In this document: positions 22,917 to 34,787 of the stretch, piece after piece
How positions within the stretch are numbered: position 1 is the first letter of the stretch
Layout: every line of letters begins with the position of its first letter
Assembly: GCF_000151315.2 (NCBI RefSeq)
Contig: NW_011887296.1
Span: 901,095-965,094 of the forward strand
From: Capsaspora owczarzaki ATCC 30864
Taxonomy: Eukaryota; Opisthokonta; Filasterea
DNA: 64,000 bases
Direction: 5' to 3'
The notes under the pieces: model-generated
Database searches by the model: none
Seen by the model: the letters and a program-made list of their open reading frames with translations, nothing else
What the model was told of the DNA's origin: nothing
Position numbers and translations under genes: made by a program

Positions 22917-23519
22917 TTAGTGCTTCTTGGGAAGGTTGGCGTCTGGGTCTTCCAGGTTGTACTAAAAAAGCGAGAACCAAGTTCAACAGTGAGGCTTTGT
23001 TTCAATGGATTTGAGCCTCCCCTGAGCCAAGACTGCAAAAACTCAAACCTTCTTAATGTAAAACTGCGCGTCTTTGCGTGCTTGAGCAATGATCTGGCGG
23101 ATGCGCACTGGATCGCTCTCGTCCTTGTGTCCGCTGAACGACTGATCAGAGGGCAAAAGCGTTAAGAACCAAGTCAATGTGAGGCAGACCTCCCCCCAAT
23201 AGCAAGACCCAGACCTCCCCTTAAGAACTCTGCTTCATCTTACAGCTTGCACGGTCTGGAGGTAGTGATCGCGCGTGTCGTCGTCCTCGAGCTGGCGAAC
23301 GAGGCGAACGAGGTAGCGATACAAGTCGCGGGCTTGCTGCTGCTGCTGTTGTTGCTGTGGGGTTTTGCTAGTAGTAGTGTTGTAGCTGTTGCTGTTGTTG
23401 TTGTTAGTGGCGTTGGCAGTGGCGGTGGTGGCGATGCCTTGGAAGCGGGCGGCAGGCAGCAATGGAAGGCGAGCAATGGCAGTCCAGCGAGCAGAAACGG
23501 CAGCCAAGTGGCAAAGCAT
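22917..23519 (-). CDS. LYRM9: LYR-motif protein, LYRM9-like
   Basis: Exons, minus strand: 23519..23244, 23141..23049, 22961..22917; 137 aa, frame-consistent. Complex1_LYR family proteins are small mitochondrial adaptors for Fe-S or respiratory-complex assembly, often with acyl carrier protein. Seen: ARDLYRYLVRLVRQL, HYLQTV, FSGHKDESDPVRIRQIIAQA, KDAQFYIKKYNLEDPD; DHY and the HxDExxPxRI order match LYRM9. The first 30 residues (MLCHLAAVSARW, then Arg/Leu/Ala) look like a mitochondrial presequence and are followed by Asn-rich and Gln-rich runs, unusual for this family. A longer upstream frame (ATG at 23669) overlaps the CPT1 stop, so I chose 23519. Confidence 0.85.
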
Positions 23520-23661
23520 TTGTAAGAGTGGACCGGACTGAGAATGAGAGAGTTGCTCTACATCGCATTCATCAAACACAAGAAAGGGAGCAGTAGAAGA
23601 TTCAATGCAAGGCATGAACAAAGGTACTGTATTGATTGGAATAAAACCAGGATTGTGTTGC

Positions 23662-26600
23662 TCAGACAAAGAGGTCGCGCATCTCCATCAAGCTCTCCGA
23701 AATCAAACGAGCAAACTCGGTGGCATCCGTGTTGGAAGAGGAGCGCTTGCAGGACACGTGGAAGAAGAGCTGAGTCATGCAAACAAAGGAAAACACTGTT
23801 AGAATCCTTGTCGAACGCACCAACAACAAACAAAAGGCTCTCAGTACAAATCACAGAGTACATACCCGCTTCTCGCCAGCGACCATGTAAGAAACGCCAT
23901 AGCTGTCGGATGAAATCGATGCGGGAATGACATGACAAGTGAGAATGACCGTCCCGCAACACAGATTCATCAAACCACAGCATTACCCATCATCTGCCAC
24001 GGGTCCAAAGCCACCGCCGGCGCAAACACGGTCCCACGAATCGGGGGCGTTGGGATCCCAACGGTCGGTCTGCTGTTGCGGTTGCTGCAAGCGATCAAAT
24101 TCATCCGACAAGAGTTGCGTGAGTCATTTGTTCGGAGGTGCAACAAACCATTAAGCAGAAGCTTACTTGGCTCGTCGACAAGCGCCACGGAACGGACAGG
24201 GCGTCCGAAAGGAACTTGGACTCCTGCTGCTTGTAGATGGAGACCAGGTACAGCGCAAACAAGTGGCGGTCGACACCCTTGCCGCACATTGCGTCACGGT
24301 ACGCCTGCTGGTGCAAGTCTCCCGCCTTCTGCAGCAAACGCACGCGTTCTTCCTTCTGCAATTTGTGCAATCAGTGCCCAAAATTTGTCAGTGATCATCC
24401 CAAACACACAACCAAAAAAAAAAAAAAAACACTCCAAACGCCAACTCCAAACTGTCGCACCTTGCCGTCCTTGTCGACCATGGCCCGGACAAAGGCACAG
24501 GTCATGTCGGTGACGGGACGGACTGTCTCGGTACGGCCTTTGAGGTAGAGGCGGGTCATGGAAGACTCGTACGTCTGGGTGAACTTGCCCTGGTTTTTAA
24601 AGTACGCGAGCTGCAGCGCTAGCTGGATGAAGGCGTCAGGGGACACGCGGGCCTTCTTGATGGTGGACTTGCCAAACTCTTTAAAGTAGAGAATCTTCAA
24701 GTCAAAGTCGCTGATCATTGCCTGCGCGCGAACCAAGGACTCGTCAAGGAGCTGCACGGCCGCTTGGCTGAACTGGAACTGGAGCTTTTGCGGGCGTTGC
24801 GCGCTCAGATGAATGCTCAACTGCTCCTTGACGCGGGCAGCCTTGATGCTGGAATCGGAAGGGAGGTCGCCAATCGCGCCAGCGCGGCGAATGTCAGCAG
24901 CTTGGATGTCGACTGCGCCCGAGGTCAGGTAGCTGCCGGCCATGGTTTCGGCAGTGCCGGCCCATTCCCACATGTGTCCAATGACGGGTGCGTCGGCCCA
25001 CGAGTGCTCCGTGTTGAGGCCAGCCTTGCCGTTCGAGAACACGACAAGGGTGAAGGACTTGTCAAACCAGCGGTTGCGACCGTTGCCATGCAAGAGCGCG
25101 CGACCTTGATCGGACGCGCCTGCTTCGCCAAGAGCCGGCGCGCCTTCGTCGAGGTTGACAAAGAAGGCTGCCTTGTCAATGCGTGCAAGAGAGACGCGGT
25201 TGATGCCAGCGCTGAAGTGGTTGAGGCGAGCGTCGTGCCAAATGCCGCGGTTGTCGGCCGTCAGCGCCGCAAGGCGATCAGCGCCCTGAGCAGGCGCGGG
25301 CGATTGGGCAGCGTCACGAAGGATCCATTCGTACTGGCTGTTGGCGGAGGGGGGGGTGAATGAGTGTTGTGGCGTCGAGGTGAAAACACAAAACAAACGG
25401 GCAGGGAATGAGCAATCGGCTCGCTCTCGAGACAATGATGCATCTCAAACAACAGTCAAACTTGATACCGTACTTTTCGAAATCGGCCGCAGTGAACGGG
25501 CTGCCGTCAGTGTGGAAGAGCGAGACGTCGTAAAAGATGTTGCGGCATTGCACAATAATGTGGCGACTTTCGTGCTTGTCATAGTGCACAATCTCGTCGA
25601 ATTCCTTGCCACTATTTGTAAAAGTCGCGTAGATGGGGTCAGAACTCAAAGAAAAACAAAACGAGCGCAATGCCCAAAACAGCTTGCCCAAAACGTACGG
25701 AATGCGGCTGGTCGAGAAAATGCGCTCGTACTGCCACATGCAGAGCGGGACTGTGTCGCGGATGACCAACGGTTGAAGCTGTTCGCGCTCCCAGAGCTGA
25801 CGGAACTGGCAGAGCTGGTAAGTGAGCTGTCCGGCACGGGACGCTTGAATCGTGGTAGGCGACCAATTGTTTGAGTCCAGCACGTAAAAGTTGCTGTTGA
25901 TCATGATGCTCGAGCGGCCGCGGAGATAGACGTACTTTTCCCACCAGTCAGTCACCTGTCAGCATGACCAAGGAGCAAAACTCCTTGAAGGTGAGATACA
26001 TGCAGAGATCGAAGGCAAATGGTCTCATTCTTTGGGCCAACCGTCAAAACGAACAATTCAAAAGAAAAACTCATACATAGTTGTCAGCCATCCAGGACTT
26101 GAGAAGCAGCAGACGTTGGAACGCAGGGCCAGTGGTGTTGACAAAGTCTTGAGCGTTCTTCTTGACTGAGGCAAACTCCTCGGATGACAAAAGAGGTTCG
26201 ACCGTTTTCAGGTAGCGAGCCACAGTGTCTTTCAACGCAGGAACCGATTGCCGGGGCAGGGCATTCTGGTAGCTGTACATGAGCGGTTTTTTGAGCGAGA
26301 AGCTGAGCACCTGAACAATCAAGCCCCATGCAGTCACGGCATGCGAGCGCTTGCCCGGCTCTTGGTACATCCAGCCCTTCCATGACAGCGCCGTGCGCAA
26401 GAGGTATCGACGAACAATCGAAGTCAGCAGGAAGAAGAGCACCGCGCCGATGGACGAAACGATGAGAACGCGGAAGAGTGTCGGCGCCCATTCCGCCCTG
26501 GCAAGCATCGGTCAAGACAAGAGAATCGAAAAAAGCAACAAAAGAAGAGAAACAACGATAAAACACGCAAGTCAGGCAAACAAACAAACAAACAAACAAA

Positions 26601-27128
26601 CAAAACTCAGACGATCAACAACCTGTCGCAACACACGATGCAACACGTACCACCAGAGATGATCGTTAATCCAGTCCAGCTTGGAGCGCACAAAGTACAG
26701 ATTGGACTCTTCGCTGGCAGTGCCGTCTGCGAGCATGATGGCGGCAAAGACCGAGAGCATGACTGCGAGGGACGCGGGGGAGGCGGGCCAGACGCCATTC
26801 ACAATGGCATTGCTCACGCGAAAGTACCTGACGCAAGCGAGTAGTGGTTTGGGGGTTTTTTTTCCAAGTGAACAACAGTGAGATGACGTGGTCGTGTTTC
26901 CAATGCAATGCAATGGAAGGAGGGCACTGATTGACTGAAGCAAAAAACAATGAGCCGATCGGCTATTTCGCTTTTTGCCTTTTGCCGACGGGTCGAAAAC
27001 TTGTGGGTTAATGTTATTAGAACGTCATCGTCGCGTTGCCGTTGCTTGCAAACCAGAGTGTGCGTGCTGCTGGGGGCATTGCTTGAGAGAAGTGTGCAAA
27101 GACGAGGTGCTGAGGGGAAAGGGTGCGG

Positions 27129-27159
<31 letters not shown>

Positions 27160-27471
27160 CGCAAGCCACCGGCACAAACACCCGAAAATCCACCCTCCCA
27201 CAGTGATCATGTGCGTGTGCGAGTGAGTGTTGCGTGTGAGTGTGAGTGTGTGAGTGTATGTAAGGAAGAACAAGCTGAGCAACTGTGATGAAGCGAGCGA
27301 GAGAAAGAGAGGGCGTGAATGGGGTTACCGGCGAACAGCTGCCTTGCGAACGGCTTTTAGGAGCAGCGCGATGGCGTCTTTCTCCCAGTGGACGTGCAGG
27401 CTGCCGTCCTCACTGAGGGTGACACCCAGACGAGGCGGAACAACAGCCACAGCAGAGCGTGCTTCAGCCAT
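23662..27471 (-). CDS. CPT1: Carnitine O-palmitoyltransferase 1
   Basis: Exons, minus strand: 27471..27329, 26827..26651, 26497..26077, 25955..25699, 25611..25474, 25337..24461, 24355..24167, 24084..23987, 23902..23866, 23769..23662; 814 aa, frame-consistent. It moves long-chain acyl groups from CoA to carnitine at the mitochondrial outer membrane, the entry step of beta-oxidation. Seen: N-terminus MAEARSAVA like animal CPT1, two hydrophobic segments (about residues 55-80 and 110-135), LPRQSVPALKDTV, SNYV-like NYVTDWWEKYVYLRGR, RWFDKSFTLVVFSNG, catalytic His in EHSWADAP, TYESSMTRL, GRTETVR, GVDRHLFALY and GGGFGPVADDGYGVSY. It is CPT1 rather than CPT2 because of the N-terminal membrane region. 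The malonyl-CoA-sensing N-terminus is diverged. Confidence 0.96.
27130..27160. repeat. (GA)n microsatellite in CPT1 intron 1
   Basis: GA/GAAA run inside the 501-bp first intron of CPT1 (26828-27328), followed by GTGTGAGTG repeats at 27212-27260. Confidence 0.85.
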
Positions 27472-28163
27472 TGCAGGTTGTGTGTGGTTGTGAAAACAGA
27501 GAGAGAGAGAGAAAGAGAGAAAGAGAGAGCAAGCGAAAAGGAGAACTGAGTTTTTGTGGAGTCGTGGCAACATCCATTTTCGGGAAAGCAGAAGCCGAAA
27601 CAAACAGATCGGCTGTTGAATGTTTTTTGTTTTTTTGCTTTTGGATGAGGGGTTTGTCGGCATTGAAATCCGTCAGCAATTGTCATCAGAAGGGTGTCTT
27701 TTGTGTGTTTGCAGGGTTGCAGAAGTTGAGAATTGGGAGAATGAGTGGCGGCTCATCATTTGTTCTCTGCGACCTCCCAGGCTAAAAATGGTCCGCAGAC
27801 AAACGCATTCGTGGATTCTGAGCACGTTACAAAATTACAAGTCTCCGATTTCCTGCATCATCACTTTTGGGACTGCATCAAAGCCTCAAACCAACTGAGA
27901 ACTGCACACTTTACACTGTTTTACTTTCATTTGATTCCGAGTCTCCTTCTTCGGCATCGACACATGCAAGCAACTCATTGTCAGATCGCAACGCCATCGT
28001 CCTTTGCACTACAACACAGCAGTCTTCATTTTTCTTGTTTTTGATCGTTCTCAGATTTCGTTTCGTTGTGTATTTTTGTTTCCTTTTCATTCGATTCGCT
28101 TTTCACTCTCTCACACTCTCGCTCGCTCGCTCGCTTTCCATCCCTTTGGGGCGTTCGTCATCC
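27472..28163. other. Divergent promoter region, CPT1 / F-box-WD40
   Basis: No gene supported. GA-rich repeats at 27500-27530, T runs, and near the + gene a CTCGCTCGCTCG run at about 28115-28135 just before its ATG. Confidence 0.5.
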
Positions 28164-31100
28164 ATGAGCTCGAGTAATAGCAGCGGCAGCAACAGCTACA
28201 GCTCCATGGGCGGATTTGCACAAGTCCTGCTTGGCAGTGCTGAGACCCGCAATAGCAACAACAACAACAACAACAGCAGCAGCCCGCAACCGACTTCAAG
28301 TATGGTCGTCGCGTCGCCAGCATCCACACCCACATCTCCAACAATACTGCAAGCACCGTCAGCAACAAAGGCGCCTGCCACGTCGGTTGCTGCTGCCTCG
28401 GCAAACGGTTCGACAACAACGAGCGCGTCGGCGCCATTCGCAGCGGCGTTTGCTGCTGCTGCTGCCGCTGCCGCTGCTGCCCAGCGCCCACCAACGCAGC
28501 AGCTCGGCCACCCGCTTCAGTCTCAACCGCAGGCGCCCCAGCTACACGCTGACGAAGCGACTGCGGCTGGGTCTGGCTCGTCGTCCGAGCGCACATCCTT
28601 CACCGGCACCAAACCCGCAACACCTCTAGTCGCCTCTTCGCCACCGCAGTCACCGTCGCCGTCGCCGTCGCCGTTCACCGCCGCTCGCTTGGATGTCGCC
28701 GCAGCAGGGACGCCATCTGTTGTGCTTCCGAGTGGTGCTGGTGGGCCGCGGGCACCCCTTGGCGCAATGGCGTCGTCCGGTCGCGATTCTGATGCTGTGA
28801 ATGATGACGGGCTGCATCATCCTGCTACGGCGACGCTGATCAGCAACCAGCACCGGATTCTCGGTCGATCTGCCTCCGCCCGCGTCATAGGAAGCAGCAT
28901 TCACTCGACGACATCAGCAGCAGCAGCAGCAGCAGCGACAATGACTCGTCCTGAGGCGGCGCGGCGGCAGCACAGCACAGGCAACAGCGTCGAAGCGCTG
29001 AACGACGAGTCGCACTATGGAGGATCGATGCATTCGTCAGCGCAGGACAGCGCCAACGCGAGTGTCGAGGACATCAACCAGCTCGCAGGAGCCCCCATCT
29101 ATGCGCAGCAGCACCAGGCGGGTCAGTGGCCGGGCGCTGCTGGCACAGATACGAGCCAGACCTTCTCCGACACTCCATTGTCGTTCTCGCCAGGACCGCT
29201 CTCGCCCATCCGCCTCGATGCGCCCGTGGGCAACTCTTCTTCTTCTGCTGCTGCTGCTGCTGCTGCTTCCTTGTTCTCGAGCAGGCCAGATGTCGCGTCG
29301 CCCAATGTTGACGCAGCGACCCTCATCCGCCAAGGCAGCGATTCCACAATGCTGCCACCATCCACCATTCCGAAACCAGCCAACGATGGCGAATTGCCGC
29401 CAGCGAATGCGCACTCCATTGGACACCGACGTGTCAGTCAGACTACGATGCTGCACTCTGCTCTGCCGCTAGACTACGCGGCGCAGTGGCGTCTCATTCA
29501 TGTCTGGCAACAACGCTGGAACATTGACCAAAGACGAGCCATCATCAACGATTTGCTCCTAGCCGCAGGCGGCCAAGAGCTTCCCGTCGATGCCTTGCCT
29601 GTCGTTGAGGGCGACATGCTCAGTCGTTTGCCTAGTACGTTGTTGTGGTCTGCAGGTTTGTGTCGAGTGGCAGCGGATTGCTGACTTGTTTTTTGGGCTG
29701 GACTTTGTTACCTTTTGTTTGTTTTGTTTTGTTTTGTTTCGTTTTGTTTTGTTTTGTTTTGTTTCTGTTAGGCGAGTTGCGACACCTCATTCTGACTTTC
29801 ACCGACCAAAAAACGCTGAGAACTGCCGCTCAAGTGTGCAAGGCGTGGCATGCGTTTGCAAACGAAAATCTACTCTGGCGAGTCCTGTATGAGAAGCAAG
29901 GTATGGTCCAGCCGCGAAGGCACGAACACCACCACATGTTGCACTCAATCTATCCCCTCCCCCACAGGATACAAGATGTTCACGGGCGTCAAACACTCGG
30001 CGTTGCTCACAAGTAACTTTGACTGGAAACGCGAATACCGCATCCGAATGCGCTGTGCGGAAAACTGGAGGGTCGGGCTGTGCGGAAAACTGGAGGGTCG
30101 GGCGGTACACTGAACGGACGCTTCGCGGACACGAAATGGCCGTGTACTGCATTCAAGGACAAAACGATCAAAGTGTGGGATTTGCGCAGTGCCAATCCTT
30201 CGTGCGTGCGGACGCTGCAGGGGCATACTGGCTCGGTACTCAGCGTTCAGTTCTCGCTGCGAAAAGTGATTAGCGGCTCGAGCGATCATACAATTCGCAT
30301 CTGGGATTTGTTTACCGGCGACTGTCAGCATGTGTTGGAAGGGCACCGGGCCGCCGTTCTCCAAGTGCGTTTTGATGACCGTCGGATTGTCAGTTGCTCC
30401 AAGGATTACACGGTTCGCGTGTGGGACGTCCGTTCCCTGAAGCAGATTCATCGCCTGGAAGGCCACCAGGCAGCAGTCAACGGTGTGCAGTTTAACGATG
30501 AGATTATTGTCAGCGCCTCGGGAGACCGCACGCTGCGCATCTGGTCCCTTGAGACGGGCGTGCTCTTGCGCACGCTGACGGGCCATCTCCGCGGCATCGT
30601 GTGTCTTCACTTGTCTGGCGACACGATCGTTTCGGGGTCGTCCGATTTCTCGTACAAGATTTGGAATGTCCGGACTGGCGAGTGCCAAAAGACCCTCACT
30701 GGTCACACGGACTTTGTGCGCGCCATCCAGAAGGACGGCACCCGCATTGTCAGCGGGTCGTACGACCGCAATGTGCTGGTTTGGAACGCCGACAGTGGCG
30801 AGGTGACGTTGCGGCTCACGCCGTGCAAGTTCCCCGTCTTGCGACTGCAGTTTGACGACACCAAGATCATCATTGCTTCGCAAGACAAGGACATTCGCAT
30901 TGTAGATTTTGTGGAACCTATTCCTGCCGAGCTCGGTGTGGCCAGTGGCAGTAGCAGCGGCAGCACCAAATCGCGCAAGTTAAACAAGAGTGCCAGCGTG
31001 GGCGGCGTTCATGGCACGCACTTGCTCATGTCGAGTTTGAGCAACAGCTCGGCCAGTAACGGCAGTGCGCCAAGTACCCCTTCTCCATTGGACAGCGGCA

Positions 31101-31435
31101 TTTCGGCCTTGCTTGGTGCGTCGGGCATTCGGACCGGGTCAACACCTGCAAATCTGCAGCAGGTCATGCAACAAGCTGCACTGCAGCAAGAAGCAGACTC
31201 GCCTTCGCCACAAAACACGAGCGGTCTGAGCAGGCACGCCCCGCACCATCCCCAAATGCACGGCGCGACCTCGCGTGCTCATGTGCAGCACCCGGCACAG
31301 CCAACCACGGGCTCGCCAGTCGGCGGCGATGGTGCCTATGCCGCATCCTCCACAGGTGCAAGCCATCGGCTCAGCAATTCGTTCTCTGCAGTGCGGCCCA
31401 TGTCCGATTCGAGCGGATCGTCGCGAGCACGTTGA
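28164..31435 (+). CDS. F-box/WD40 protein of beta-TrCP type, reading frame interrupted
   Basis: Exons 28164..29634, 29772..29900, 29968..31435. It should be the substrate receptor of an SCF ubiquitin ligase. The N-terminal 440 residues are Ser/Ala/Gln-rich and disordered; a helical segment (about 29470-29600) precedes the F-box (29772-29900; LRHLILTFTDQKTLRTAAQVCKAW). Then comes a linker (NWRVG, as in beta-TrCP NWRCG) and seven WD40 blades (GHTGSVLSVQF, GSSDHTIRIWD, GHRAAVLQV, SCSKDYTVRVWD, GHQAAVNGVQF, SASGDRTLRIWS and so on), then a 170-residue low-complexity tail. Two lesions occur in the first blade: a 25-bp tandem duplication (30054-30103) and an apparent loss of about 32 nt near 30155, so three frames are used. 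All else is intact. AATAAA at 31507. FBXW7 is the alternative family; blade order favours beta-TrCP. Confidence 0.85.
30054..30103. repeat. 25-bp perfect tandem duplication in the F-box/WD40 gene
   Basis: Copies 30054-30078 and 30079-30103 are identical. One copy reads on in frame as NWRVGRYTERTLRGHEMAVY; two copies shift the frame to a stop. Confidence 0.95.
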
Positions 31436-33274
31436 CCACAACGACGGGTTGAATCGCCGCAACACAATGATGGTCTTTTGAACATGGACAGCGGGGGGTG
31501 AAACAGAATAAAGAAAGGCATGCTTTATTGCTCAACATCCGATCACATTTGAAGTCAGGGGGGATGATGGATCAAGAGGAACGAATGGCAGCATTAGCAG
31601 CAAAGGAAAGGTGGCGCAACCGGGTGAAAGGTTGAATTGAGGGCCAGTGTCAACAGCAGGCAGACGCTGATGCCTTCGCTCGATGGAGAAAGCGTCGACA
31701 GACACAAAATGGGAGCGCGGCGCTCAAACCGGGCTGCAGAGACTATGATCAGAGCGGGAGATTAAGGACAGGATTGCTCGCGTGCCTTGTTTCAGCGAAA
31801 CAGCCGAAAGTAAAAAACACTCAAAACGAGCTTGGGAAGAGGGACAGGACGGATTTGCTCAGACGCGCGCGTAAATTCAACTGAAAAGCCGAAACTACAA
31901 ACGCTTTGAGACTTGGGGTGGAAAGTTTCCAAAAATTGACCGACAAGCACCTTGGACAACGTCGAGGAGTCCTCAGAAATGCCGACAGCGAGAATAAACC
32001 AGAAAAAGCGTGGGGAGCACCCATTTCAACGGAGCACTGTGAACACAGAGCGAGGAGACGAAGCTCGAAAAGAACAACCAAAAAAACGCAAAAGTATCTT
32101 CCGAGAGTCAGCAAAAAGACGCGACCTGCATGCAGCCAAACAAAGCAAATGGTGGTCAAAGCAGGTGAGTCGCCACAAATTCAGCAAGTTCCCAAATCGA
32201 GCTCCCATGAACTCGGCTATTCTGAGAAGCTGAATCAACCAACGAGCTTTTTGACCACCAAAGCCTCCCTTCCTTCCTTTGTTTTTTTTATTTTTTTTTT
32301 CTTTTTCGTTACAGGCTTCAATGGCTTATCGAAATCGCGCTCAATGAGATTGAGCGAGAAAAAGAGAGAACATGGCAGACTTCGAGCCAGCGATCGCCAT
32401 CTCGCCATCGTCCACCCACGCCTCTCTCTCTCGCTCTCTCTCTCACACACACTTGATCAATACACTTGCAATGTTCATTGCAGACCCAATCGAGCCAGCC
32501 ACGGTGCGAGCGATGGGGGAAAGGTACAAGAACCAAAGCTCTTCTCTTTCTTTCTTCTCTCTCTCTCTCTCTCGCTTCTCCCTCCTCTTCTTGCCAACCA
32601 CACACCCAACACCCTTGCAACCAAAAAGGCGCCTTACATTTCGTCGCGCCTCAATGCGTCGTCCAGTCGGCAGAGATCAGCCTTCCGCGTCTTTGAGAAA
32701 GCGGCTGGTCTTGAACGTTCAACGTTTCGTCCTCGTTTGTGTTCGTCTCCCATTGAAAGAAGAGCGACCGCCAAACCGACCGCCAGACAGGGGTCATCCA
32801 CGCTGCCAAGTGGCGAGTGCCGCACGACGCACAGTCCAAAAGTGAAGCTAATGCCGGTGACTGGGATTTTTTAGTTTTGATGATTGATCACCAGCAGAAG
32901 GTACGAAAGCGTCAGGAACAAGTTCCCTTCACTCGCTCCGACCGATTGGCTCTCCGCCACAAAACGAACGAGTGAGCGCCTGCACAAATCCGGATCAAGA
33001 TCGGGCTTTTCGGGCAGAGAACTCTCTGAGACGCAAACTCAAAAAAACTGTGGAAACTCAGATCTGAACGTTTGGCACAAGAGTTTTCCTCAGAGATGCT
33101 GAGATGTGCTCAGATGAGCTCGGACAGCTTGTTTTTTTGCTCCCTCTCGAGCCATCGTAGTGCTACCAGCATTACTTTTGTATGGCATGCTCTATCCACT
33201 TTCTTGTTTGTTGTTTGTTGCTTGTGGTCGAGGCAGACAGTACTCTCAGGTTGGATGAACGAACGCTGGCAACG
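31436..33274. other. Long intergenic region, F-box/WD40 to J protein
   Basis: About 1.8 kb with no gene I can support. A 969-nt open frame at 31906-32874 is Ser/Arg/Lys-rich and crosses CT repeats and T runs (32281-32301, 32425-32450, 32555-32573); it has no recognisable domain. AATAAA at 31507 marks the end of the upstream transcript. The rest could include an unrecognised RNA gene. Confidence 0.5.
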
Positions 33275-33892
33275 ATGACCGAGCAGCTCGCACTCGGTCG
33301 CCTCAAGTTCGATCCGTACCTCGTGCTGGGCGTCCCGCGGCATGCATCCAACAAGGACATCAAGCGAGCCTTCTATGCACTGTCACGGAAGCTGCATCCG
33401 GACGTCGTGCCGGCAGCCGCACGCGCCGCGGCTCACTCGCGCTTTGTCGTCGTCAGCCAGGCCTACACAATTCTCTCAAGCCCGACGCTGCGACTCCAGT
33501 ACGACCGCCTCCGCGGCCTGCACGAGTTTCAGCCGTCGAGTTCGTCCTCGTTCCATGAGGGCTCAAGGGGGTTTTCTGGGGCTTCGCAGTCCTCCGCTCC
33601 AAACCCGGGCGAAACATGGCAGCAGGATGCAGAGACGTTCAAGCGCCAGGCTGCAGGACAACTCACCGCGCATCGGCGATGGATGACCAATGGACGTCTG
33701 ATTCTCAGCCTCGGAGCGCTCGTGGTCGGGGCGACGGCGCTGCAATTTGCGCTCGCTGGACGGCAGCAAGCACGTCGGACCGAGTACATGGACGCGCGAG
33801 ATGTGTGGCTCTCGTCGCTGGTTGGAAAAGCTCGCACTCGTGCTGCAGTTGAGCGAGAAGCCTCGAGCGAGGCGGAGCCGTTGTCCAAGTAG
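33275..33892 (+). CDS. J-domain (DnaJ-like) protein with C-terminal membrane segment
   Basis: 205 aa from the ATG at 33275. The J domain spans residues 13-75: DPYLVLGVPRHASNKDIKRAFYALSR, the HPD tripeptide needed to stimulate Hsp70 ATPase, and SQAYTILSSPTLRLQYD. A Ser/Phe/Gly linker follows, then one hydrophobic segment (about 140-162, LILSLGALVVGATALQFAL) and a charged tail. The layout resembles DNAJC4-type or other tail-anchored J proteins; the organelle is unknown. An in-frame ATG at 33182 would add 31 residues that look like a signal peptide (MACSIHFLVCCLLLVVEA); either start is possible, and GACAG at 33235-33239 could instead be a splice acceptor. Confidence 0.85.
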   Translation: MTEQLALGRLKFDPYLVLGVPRHASNKDIKRAFYALSRKLHPDVVPAAARAAAHSRFVVVSQAYTILSSPTLRLQYDRLRGLHEFQPSSSSSFHEGSRGFSGASQSSAPNPGETWQQDAETFKRQAAGQLTAHRRWMTNGRLILSLGALVVGATALQFALAGRQQARRTEYMDARDVWLSSLVGKARTRAAVEREASSEAEPLSK

Positions 33893-34755
33893 CGTTTGTA
33901 TTGTTTGGTTTATTGTGATTTTTGAGCCACTCGATTCTCATGCATTTTTGAAGCCGAAAACAGCTTCATTGGAAGATCAGTCGATCACATTGTGTCGCGT
34001 TAGAATATCCAACACATCCATTCTGAGTTTCTTATTATTTTTATTTTGCGCATTCATCCAACCTTCCTCATTCAGCACTTTGGATCAGTCTTTCATGTTC
34101 GTAAAGAAGCGCTGACTTTTGTTGTTTTCGCATCTCGCTGCCACTTCCATTGTTTTCCATCTCTCTCTTTTTCTCAGCACTCTGTTCTCGTTGATCTCTT
34201 TTTTTTGCACGTCATTTCTCCAATGGACAAGCACACACAAACGCAGCCAAACAGCCTCACCATTCCAACAAGCGCAAGCTCAAGCGAGCATCCAAAGCAA
34301 CAAAGAAAGAAGGAGAGCGGAAAAGCGACTTCCGTGACTGTGTCCACAACCTGTTTTTTTCGTTTTTTTTTTTTTTTTCTTTGTTTTCTTCGTTTCCTAA
34401 GCCAATGCAATGCAACGCTCACCACCACCCCCCCCACCTCGCATTGCTTTGCATTGATCCTTTCATTCTTTGGTCCGCGGTCTCCTTCCTCCTGTTCCAA
34501 CTCCATCACAGTGTGTTTTTCTCCCATGTGCGCTTTTTCATTCTTTCCCTTCGACTTTAGGCTCTTCCGTCCTTCCCCCCCCCCCATTTCACCTCTATTT
34601 CACCCCCATTCTCAGCCTCTGCACACACAAACGCACACACTTCACTTTGTCCATTTGCGCTTTTGCAAACTTTGTGACTTGTTCCACACTGCACTCTCTT
34701 TCATTCTGCCAGTCAATCAACACCCTCCTTCTACACTGTGGCCTCTCAGTTTCCC

Positions 34756-34787
<32 letters not shown>

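Noticed and set aside
23520-23669. Upstream start for the LYRM9-like protein at 23669
   Set aside because: It would overlap the CPT1 stop and adds residues without presequence character; the ATG at 23519 gives a better mitochondrial start.
30060-30095. A 24-nt GT...AG segment within the 25-bp duplication as a possible tiny intron
   Set aside because: Removing 24 nt does not restore the frame (25 is needed), and it is far shorter than any other intron here.
31906-32874. A 322-codon + strand open frame in the region before the J-protein gene
   Set aside because: Low-complexity, runs through CT repeats and T runs, no domain, codon use unlike neighbours.
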